From NCBI GenBank assembly GCA_036925085.1, contig JAUPFP010000105.1:124001-188000 (forward strand): a stretch of DNA of 64,000 bases, written 5' to 3'. Shown here piece after piece: positions 55,289-64,000 of this stretch. The DNA is from Brachycybe producta (lineage: Eukaryota > Arthropoda > Diplopoda > Playtdesmida > Andrognathidae). The stretch's first letter is position 1; every line of letters begins with the position of its first letter. Both the position numbers and the translations under genes were made by a program. The notes under the pieces are model-generated. The model was given only the letters and a program-made list of their open reading frames with translations. It had not been told where the DNA came from and searched no databases.

Positions 55289-56268
55289 AGGCTGGGAGCA
55301 CACAGGATGACACAAAAGATTCTGAAACATGATGAAATAAAACATTTTTGTGTCATTGTTTGGCATTACACTTTCACTGCATCCTTTCAAATGAGTCGCT
55401 GCACACTCGCTGTAGCCAGTTTCTGTTCGAGAACTTCTAAAGGCAAACCTGTTACCGTCATTTTGGTTCTTTGCCGCAGCAGTCGTTTTTCGCTACGCAG
55501 TATATGAGAAACCCAGGAGCACATCTGCAAGTAGTACTACTAATGAGGAGGATAGCAATTAAATGCAATTATTTTGACTAGGATTGCATACATTGTGTAC
55601 TAGTTTGCAACATGCAGTGCAGAGTACACTACTGTAGATGTCCTACATCAATAATGTGAACATTAGTTAAGAGATGGGTGTCATATCATCCTATTTATCG
55701 AGTGGGAAAAGACATTCATACTAACATGTGCCTCATTTGACAACACTTCTTTAGAGACACCTGGGTGCCAACCCAGCTACTTTTTGGCTGTGGGGTTGCC
55801 GAGTTGATGGATATTGGTTTGGTGGGTGTGCCCATGGATATTGGTTTGGTGGGTGTGCCCATGGGCATGGGTGACCTAAAGCCTAACGGCAGGTGGACCG
55901 GAGTCATATTTCCCATGCACTGGCTGACACTAGGTGGAACAAGAGCAATGAGTTGCCAATGACATGACGACACATAAGTCAGACATGTTGAAACAATGCT
56001 GCTGTCTTTCTATATTCCCATGTTTCATCTTGTTCGTTTTACTTGTTTCATAAAAAAAATAAGCCACTGTGCATGCCCAAAGCCAGGCACTCTGTCCACG
56101 TACTAGCTTAGTGCAAACTGAACAATTTTTGTTTCATTATGTTTTTTGGCATTTTGCTTCATCATGTTTCATTCGAAAAATTTAGTTGACATGTTTTTTT
56201 TTTGTTTCAAGATGTTTTGTTTCATCGTGTTTCGAAACATTTTGTGTCGTCCCGTGTGCGCCCAGCCT
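55289..56268. mobile_element. TIR element, 1.0 kb
   Basis: Left end AGGCTGGGAGCACACAGGA and right end CGTGTGCGCCCAGCCT are inverted. Symmetry continues inward with GACACAAAA/TTTTGTGTC and GAAACATGATGAAA/TTTCATCGTGTTTC. A 27-bp tandem pair lies inside (55807-55860, ATGGATATTGGTTTGGTG and so on). No target duplication could be fixed. Confidence 0.7.
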
Positions 56269-56425
56269 AACAAAAAAAAGTAGATTAGTTTCAATTGAAG
56301 GAAAAAAAATTCAAAGGTTTTGCAAGAGACAAAAAAACACAGGAAAAATAACCTTCACCGAGATCCTTAAATAATAAATGAATCCTATGGACAAAAAAAT
56401 TCTCCCCCGCCCCTGAAAGACGATC

Positions 56426-56467
<42 letters not shown>

Positions 56468-59130
56468 GAAAAAAGGCTAGAAAATAATTTATCTTTCAGT
56501 ATAATATTAAGCTGAGACCCACCCAAGATAAGAGAACGGCCAACCTTAGAAAAAAAGTCCAATGCACATTGTTACAGTATATATTATGTACATATAGATG
56601 ATGGTGGACTTTGAAGATTTCAAAAAGTGATGGATGAGTTGAACCACAAACAGTCAAGTCCTTTTATCTGTTTCTTCTTTAGCCATCAACTTCTAATAAA
56701 CACCCACACAAAATACAAATGACACAACATAACACACTGACACCAAACACATGCATACAAATGTACACATATTACATTGTAGAAAACAAGAGGGTTTTGT
56801 GTGTGGGTCACTTTTATACATCTGATGACAAGAGACCAAAAAAATGAATAAAGGAACACTTGCAATTTAGAATTCACGCAAGTTTTTTTTAAAAAATTGA
56901 TCTCTTCAGATATCATTTTAAAAAAAAAAAAACTTTGAAACTCGTTTACGTACGTGGGATACGTAAAACAAGCAGAAAACAGAAATAGAAATAAAAAATA
57001 AGAATAAAATATTTTCAAATTTGCTCAATTTGCATTATGTTGGAAAAAGCAAAATAAGTGCAATAAAGGAAACCATTTTATTAAATTTATGCATTAAACC
57101 AATGGTTTCAAAAGGGCCAGAGAGTGTGCACTTACGTTGTATGTAACTTGCGATTCAATTCAATCACCTCCAATTCACCTGCAATCAGCTCAAGAGCTAT
57201 GTGGCGGGGGGGGGGGGGACAATTCCCAATCACAAATGGTTGTCTCTGAGATGAGGCATAGACATCATCATCATCAAATTGAACTCATCCTATAACAGAA
57301 CTATGTGCTGGCAGAGTATTTCATAGTCTAAATACATTTGGAAAGAAAGGCCACAAATATACATCAGTTCTGGCTTCCACTTCTCTAATAGCCTTTGGAT
57401 GGCCATTTCTACATATACTGGAGTTTCTAGTAAAAATTCCATTTAACAATGATCTCTTGTCTGGAGCTAGCAAGCGTTCAAGAAGGGCAGAACTTCAATG
57501 CTTCAAACACTTCCGAAAAAGTTACACATTCTAATCTTGATCAATTTTGCTTACGTCAAAGCTTGCCAAGTTAGGTGTTAACTTACTTCAAATATATCAT
57601 GTCATAATTATGACTTCATACAAAAAATGCCAAAACTTTATGGTCGCTCTGAAAACTGCACCAAGTTTGAAAATAACTGCAGCAACTCTTTGCAATGCGA
57701 CTATTAAGACTAAAACCGGGTTAAGATGATGCAACATGAGTAAAGTGCTCATCCGTAATTGGCTAATAGAGAATCATTGCAGTCATTCTGAAAGTACTGC
57801 TATTTCAGAAGCTGACACCGCGTCCTACAATGTTCCTACAGATGCAACAGAAGTTAACTATTTTTAAACTATCTAAAACTGGGCATCATAACAATTATGA
57901 AGATATGCAACAAAGAAGAAGAAAAAAAAGTGCAAATAGTTTGAATATCTCTTTAAACGTAACAAAAAAAATGTATTGGCAGCTTTGAAAAGGAATTTTA
58001 ACCCCTTTTTTTTCTTCCAAGACAATCTGTCACCACTGAGAATTTGAGAATTTCATATTGTCATACCTCTATAGCTAGATATCATTTTCTCATATGAGGT
58101 TTTGATGTGTGTGCTTTGGAAAATCCATTGGCTGAGTGCCTACCACACAAAACATCACTCAAAATACCAAAGTTCACTGTGAGTCAATTAAGAAAATACA
58201 CACAACTTACAAAAGTGCATGTATTAAAGTTAGTTAGTTAGTTAGGCTACATCAAAAGTAGTATTGTACTTGAAAATAATTTGAAATCATTATCAAAAGT
58301 GGACAATAAATAAAAAGGAAGGAGGCGTTCCAATAAAAATTAACATGGTTCTTAGTAATTGGCATCGAAGCTTCGCAATTAAATTCTGTTAAGTGGTGAA
58401 AAAAACTACTGAATATCTTCAGATAACACAAACTATACATCAAATGAATAACAATAGAAGTTGAACAACAACAAAAAAAAACCCAAGAATACAATACACA
58501 AACTGGCATACCGGTATACAAAGAGTTAAGGGAAGAATCACACAAGCTGAAGAAGAAAAAAAACAGCAGAAAACAAATAGAAATAAATAAATTTCTACGG
58601 TCCTTTGTGTGAACCACAAACCATGTTTTTGATATGTGAATTTTCTTTTTACTAACTTATGATGTCTTGTTGCATATTGAATTTATTCGATTATTTTGTA
58701 TTAGTTTCCCAAATTTTGTATCGCTCGGTGTTACGAGTAGTATTGCCTTTTACCGACAGCAATAATAATAATTTTGTCAAATGCCTTACAAAGTGAAATT
58801 CAGTGGGAATTTTTTTATGAATTCGTGTACTTCTTCCCTTAGGAATGGATCACAAAATACAGAAGAAAAATTCATTAAAAGAAATTTGTCTAATTTGAAT
58901 AATTCTATTGTATTTCATTTATCTAACCTGAAACTCTGCATGAAAAACTGAAACGATTTTTCTTGTCATAAAGAATTACATGTTATTAACCAATAGGAAT
59001 GCATTCTACATTCATAGTCTAACATTCTATATTCATAGTCTAACATTCTTAATGGACCTTTCCTCTATCCCCCCCTTCCCGCTTTTCTATATACTCAACA
59101 ATATCTTTGAAGTGTTTTCTGTTGTAAATA
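56269..59130. other. Unassigned stretch
   Basis: Contains a GA microsatellite at 56431-56461, a poly-G run at 57207-57218 and no recognisable gene. The block 57120-57490, read on the minus strand, has a GATGATGATGATG track and looks like an old dispersed repeat, possibly a LINE 3' region, but I cannot prove it. Confidence 0.35.
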
Positions 59131-59489
59131 AGGCTGTACCGAGCCGATTTTACCGAACCGATTTTTGCCGATTTACTCCTAATCGGCAAAAATTGGATTA
59201 ATCGGTTAACGGATTTCCGATAGTTAACTAACTCAAGAATCCCCGTACTAAATTTATCATTAATTCACCTTTAAAAGAAAATTGTTTTCTTGCCACTGCT
59301 TTGTAAACTCGAAAATTATAATTAAACTCCTTTTTCCATACGTTCTTGTGCGAACCACATCTCTCTTGGCCGACGCAAGCAGCCAAAATCGGTAGTGAAA
59401 ATCGGCATGATCGGCTCGATCACGATGCCAATTTCTTTTGTGATCGGTTTGGTATTGGCTCGGTAAAAAAAGTGTGATCGGTACAACCT
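59131..59489. mobile_element. Tc1/mariner-like MITE (TA duplication)
   Basis: Ends AGGCTGTACCGA and CGGTACAACCT are inverted and flanked by TA on both sides. The interior is rich in CGATTTT/AATCGG words in inverted order. No transposase. Confidence 0.65.
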
Positions 59490-59491
59490 TA

Positions 59492-62249
59492 GTTGTAACG
59501 TGTGAGAACCCTTGACTGAGAATAAACACAAAAATATAACCGAAAATATCTTCTAATTTATTTCTCTTTTCTGCTTGATTTTATGCATGAAGTGATACAT
59601 GTATATATCTCAGTTTATGTTACTGGTTTTTTTTTAAAATTACTCAGTAAAAGTTAATCAGTAAAAAGATGAATAAAATAGAAACCAAAAAAAAAACCCC
59701 GAACACCACAACTGAAATTCAAAGAGAGAGAGAGGCGCAGAATCTGCCGAAAGCTAGAAAACTGAAGTATCAACCTGAATAACCTAAAAAATCACTTTAA
59801 TAAAAAAAAATTATCAGTTTTTGTTTTTAAAAATGAAAAGCAACTTCCGCCTCTTTTACAGAAGTGACAAAGGTTTGCAATGCAATGGAAAGGCAACTTA
59901 TGAACTGCACAAAAGCATATACAGTAGTACAGGCACAGAACCCGAGGAGAGCACTGCTTACGCTTTCATACAATAACATTAAGTTCACGGCATTCCCTGC
60001 CTGCCTGTCACAACACTGATGTAATAAAAATTGATATTATCAGACTTATGTCAACCACTAAAATATTTCATTGAATGTCATAGTCGCATTTTTTAAACTA
60101 TGCACCTAATGTATGTCCTATTTGCGTTTTGCTTCATATCCGGCCAATTTATGTTTATTTCGCGACATACATTTCGTGTAATGAACAATTACGCCAATTG
60201 GATGCGACATATACAAATTTAATCTTGAGAAAGCAAGTATATATGTATTAGATAACTACTTTCTTGTTGTTCATAGTTGTTCCCGGACACTTTTGTCCTG
60301 CCCCCATTCGTGTTTCCCGATGCTACTTTTTTTCTATTTTATTTAGAAATGGTAGCTTTTTTCTTTAAGTTTCCAGAGTCTTCAGAAATAGCCAATATCA
60401 GAACTTCACAATATAATTAACCTATAAACATTTTGTAAGAACATTGTATAAAAAGATTAATAACACAAAAGCACTGCATCTTCCCAAAAGTATTGTCAGA
60501 AACCTTTATCTGTTGAAGTAAGAAGAAGAAGAAGAAAAAACCCGCGGTGGATGGGGGTAAGGAAGTAAGGATTTCTAACGACAACAACGAAGATGAATAT
60601 CGATATCCAAACCCCAACCAATTACACCCGTTTAGGCAAGAAAAGAAAAAGAGAGAGAGAAAGTGAGCGCATATAAATTCTCCAAACTCTCAATCTAACG
60701 ATGACACCGTCAGATTAATTGAACAAAGATCTCATCTAAAAGATATCCAAGACACACCAACAATGTCTCAACGATTAATTAAGATTTTTCTTTAAAAGTA
60801 AGTCGAGACTGACACCATTAGAACGAATCCAATAAAAAAGGGCTTACTTTTTATTCTCCTTTTTTACACTAAGGCAATCGGTATAGGACTAATAATGTGA
60901 AAAGCATAAGCAATCAAAATATGGATGTTATACGAACCATAACAATCACATCCAATCAGAAAATAGAACAACAAAAAATATCAATTAGTTCCTTTTGTCT
61001 AACTGATATGAATTAACCAAACTGAACACATAATTGGCTCGAAATACACAAACACGCACGCACGCACGCACATTGTATATATAAATTGCTTAATAATCGA
61101 CAAAACTAAATAACAACTAATTATAGACTCCACATGGGATGCTAGATTTGTCTGTCATCTATGGAACGCTGCTAACATACCAATCGGACAAAAAAAAGGG
61201 GGCAACAATACGATTTCTTTTGTTTAATTTGAAAACATCTGAATTGGCATCAACATTAAGATTTGTTTAAAAAAATAATAATTTTGTTTCAAGATTTTAC
61301 TGGCAGAACTGGTAGAACAATGGCAGAATGATGTACAGGAAGTGGCTGTCAGGAAAGTAAATACTATTTCCTTATGCTGTAAAGCATCTAGGTCTGTATT
61401 AGACAACTCTTTGGGTGAAAACGAATTTCTGGATGTGCTATGCTAGCACAGCTAGCAGTTTCTGGACATTTTCTTCTTTAAATATGCCAAGCTTACATTT
61501 CATTACATTCAACACCTTGTATTTCACTATTCTTCAAGAATGCTAGCTTGGGATCCATCATCCCCGCTTTTCCCTCCCACCACCCCTTCTCTTGAAGTCA
61601 GGTGTACCTGAAGGGCTAGTTGTTTACCACTTTAAGTGCACTTGGGCTAATGAATACAGTTTGACGCATAGACACTTGGGCGTGAGTGTACTGCATAGGT
61701 GTACACAGACCCAAGACATAAAGGTCTGTGTCACAAGTAGTTCGTCGTCCATACCTTGTAAATGTTCCTTTTGCAATGATAAATAAGTGTTATAATAAGG
61801 AACACCGTTGTCTTTATTTCAATTAATTCGCCTTCACAGGTTACGAGAAACAAGGCAAAAAGAGGTAAACGAGACCCAAGTTAGGTAAGTATCAGATAGA
61901 TGGTAGCCATCTTTGGAGACAACGCCCAAGGAATCTACATCATAATCTACTCATTGCTTCCTCTAAGTGCAAAAAGGTGGTAGCCACCCCTTAGAGAAAG
62001 GGTGAAAGTCTAGTCATAATCACAATGTTACCAGTCGTTACTTATCCGTTTTCTTTACAGATATTTGATCTTCCTTTAGTGGCCAGACGCAGCCAGTAGC
62101 CGACCATTGCTATTAATAATTGGAATTGTATGCTTGAGGACGTATAGTGAATTATAGGTCGATTACAAACGCACCAAGTTTGGTTAAACGAACGGTTTGC
62201 CTCTCAACAGTAACAGGAGAGCACAGAAAATTAATACATATAAAAAGAC

Positions 62250-62281
<32 letters not shown>

Positions 62282-63097
62282 GTAATAATAATAATAGTAA
62301 TAATAATAATAATAGTAATAATAATAATAGTAATAATAATAATAATAATGAGAAAATGGGCTACCATAAGGTTATTATTATGTTCATGAATCTATATGAT
62401 TCAAAAATTATATTATGGTTAATGACTTTAATGATTAAAAATAATTTTTAACCATTTTGAAACACGTTGTTTAACTTTTTTCGTTCTTGTTGAAAGATTG
62501 GGTCTTCGGTGCGTAAATAAACCTTTTATGTTTTAATTACTAATTTAATAAAAGTGTACCCGTCATTTCTTTGCTAAAAATAGAATGAAAAAACAAAAGC
62601 TTTTAAGAGATGACAGAGAATAGTATTAAAATAACTTTAAAAAGAATACTCTCATCTTAGAATAATTACTAATTAAATATGTAAAGACAAAGGAACACAA
62701 TAAGCGTTTTTTATTTCGCGTTTGTAAATAGAAAAGTTACTACAAGCACATCTGAACCTTTACTAATCTAATTACCTAATTAATTAACTAATTTATTATC
62801 TGTAACATGTCAAATTTCTTCTTTTGAAGTAATTAAGTCAACATTTTTTGTTCTTAAATTAAGTAAACAACTTTCTAAACATCTAGTCTATAGTAGGACA
62901 ATGTTTGAAATACATGTAGATCTATCTGCCATAACCAAGTGTCCAAATTTTTCCCAAATCAATAAGAAATTTTTTATCTTATCACCTCGTAACTTTCTTG
63001 TTTAGTAACGGTTGCAGCTAAACAAAAGGCTGCTACACTTTCAGCGCATTGCATTTAATAAACTTTTCACCAATCAGCACCATGGTTGCACTTCTAA
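59492..63097. other. Unassigned stretch with microsatellites
   Basis: No gene family recognised. Simple repeats: (CGCA)n at 61058-61072 and (TAA)n with TAG interruptions at 62249-62349, the latter giving poly-Asn and poly-Ile frames that are not genes. Confidence 0.4.
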
Positions 63098-63395
63098 AGG
63101 CGCATTCACACTAGGCTAGTTTACAAGCTGCTGGTTATTAGCAGCAACAGCAAGCAGGAGCTGCTTTGGGTTCACACTTGTCCAGGCACTGCTGGTATTA
63201 GCAGCGCAAGTCATCCAATCACTGTCTTGCAAAAACACTAACAACCAACCAACCCAAGCAGTGGAGTTTCAACTACCCACTAGTGCCACTACCAGCGACA
63301 CTGGCTAGTAGCACACTGGTAATAGCAAGAAGGGAGTCACATGACCAGCTGGTAGCTGCTAAAGTTGGACATGTTCAACTTCTCCAGCCACTGTT
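63098..63395. mobile_element. PIF/Harbinger-like MITE, copy 4, right part lost
   Basis: Begins GGCGCATTCACACTAGGC after TAA and follows copy 1 in inverse orientation through CAACCAACCAACCCAAGC and GTTGGACATGTTCAACTTC, then stops near 63395, where the 36-bp motif would begin. Confidence 0.8.
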
Positions 63396-63504
63396 GCATT
63401 GAACAATAGTATGCGTATTATTGTATTGCTATTATTATTATTATTATTATAAAATTATTCCATAGTGTACCAATTAAGTATATATGTGAAGTATATATGA
63501 AGAT

Positions 63505-63633
63505 TGCCTAGACAATCTGCAAAACCACCAAACTACTAGTGAATCTGTAAAATTCAATACATTTTAGGTGTTGAATTTTGCATATTCACTAGCAGGTTGG
63601 TTGTTTTGCAGATTGCCTAGGTAATCTGCAGAC
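63505..63633. repeat. Hairpin with arms of about 55 bp
   Basis: CCTAGACAATCTGCAAAACC at 63507 returns inverted as TTTTGCAGATTGCCTAGG near 63615, with matching ACTAGTGAAT/ATTCACTAG inside. Further short copies of CAATCTGCA follow to 63655. No gene is seen from here to the window end. Confidence 0.7.
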
Positions 63634-64000
63634 TGACTAGACAATCTGCAGATTGACAGCAACACATACAATTACAAAAAAAGTAAACCTAGAAGAACAA
63701 GCTCATCTTACCATATAAAAAAGATACCAAAATAATGCAAATATAAAAAAATACCATAAAAATGTCGTCATCCAAAGATATACTCCTTATATGCTTTACG
63801 TGCGTTCAACACTTTCAACAACATATAGACAGCTACGTCACTATTTCATATTGATGTACAGCGTGTACACGTTGCATATTAGTCGTACCGACATAACTAG
63901 GGCATTATTCTTATTTTACTGTAACATGTCAAAAGTAATTTGAAAGTGAACAATATATATTCAGTATCACAATGTTAAATCTCAATTTATCCATTTATAG

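Noticed and set aside
62147-62451. Poly-Asn and poly-Ile frames
   Set aside because: They are translations of a (TAA)n microsatellite.

Overview
The window looks like a gene-poor, AT-rich stretch of an animal genome, probably an invertebrate. The support is the set of repeats it carries: two different non-LTR retrotransposons, hAT, PIF/Harbinger-like, Tc1/mariner-like and Helitron elements, many palindromic MITEs and several satellites, together with small spliced genes that have poly(A) signals. I cannot name the species. No bacterial-style operon, CRISPR array, rRNA or convincing tRNA gene was seen.

The host-gene content I can support is one tandem family on the minus strand. Four small genes (A at 16626-16823, B at 30042-30245, C at 37967-38155, D at 43115-43339) each have the same design: a TATA box, a short non-coding first exon ending at a conserved AAGTG/GTAAG donor, an intron of about 0.4-5 kb, and a single coding exon that begins right after a conserved AG acceptor and is followed closely by AATAAA. 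A fifth promoter, first exon and intron lie at 1-2000, and the coding exon of that copy must lie to the left of the window. The products are 62-74 aa secreted peptides with a Leu-rich signal peptide and six cysteines spaced C-x6-C-x3-CC-x5-C-x11-C (A, B, C), a layout resembling inhibitor-cystine-knot peptides. D is a diverged member with extra cysteines. A and C sit in a 4.4 kb segmental duplication that is nearly identical except in the part encoding the mature peptide. That contrast is the most interesting signal in the window.

Layout: 1-2000, left-edge paralogue (promoter, exon 1, intron). 2000-9730, mostly featureless AT-rich DNA with palindromic repeats. 9732-15924, Harbinger-like MITEs, a 3.3 kb alternating purine-pyrimidine satellite, and a 23-copy 36-bp array grown inside a MITE. 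16148-20566, duplication copy 1 with gene A. 20188-29075, a hAT element holding a Helitron, which holds a 6.2 kb LINE with RNase H (a three-level nest). 29380-35700, gene B with a CR1-like LINE in its intron. 35852-36738, a second hAT element. 37489-41919, duplication copy 2 with gene C. 42900-43870, gene D. 44817-45262, a complete short Helitron. 48136-49261, a TIR element filled with a GGTTN satellite. 49340-64000, scattered MITEs, hairpins and microsatellites in otherwise unassigned sequence.

The repeats also date the genes. Some insertions are shared by A and C but absent from B, one is in B only, and the right-hand breakpoint of the A/C duplication falls inside a hAT transposase remnant. 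This gives an order of events: family founded, B split off, MITEs and hAT inserted, A/C duplicated, LINE inserted.
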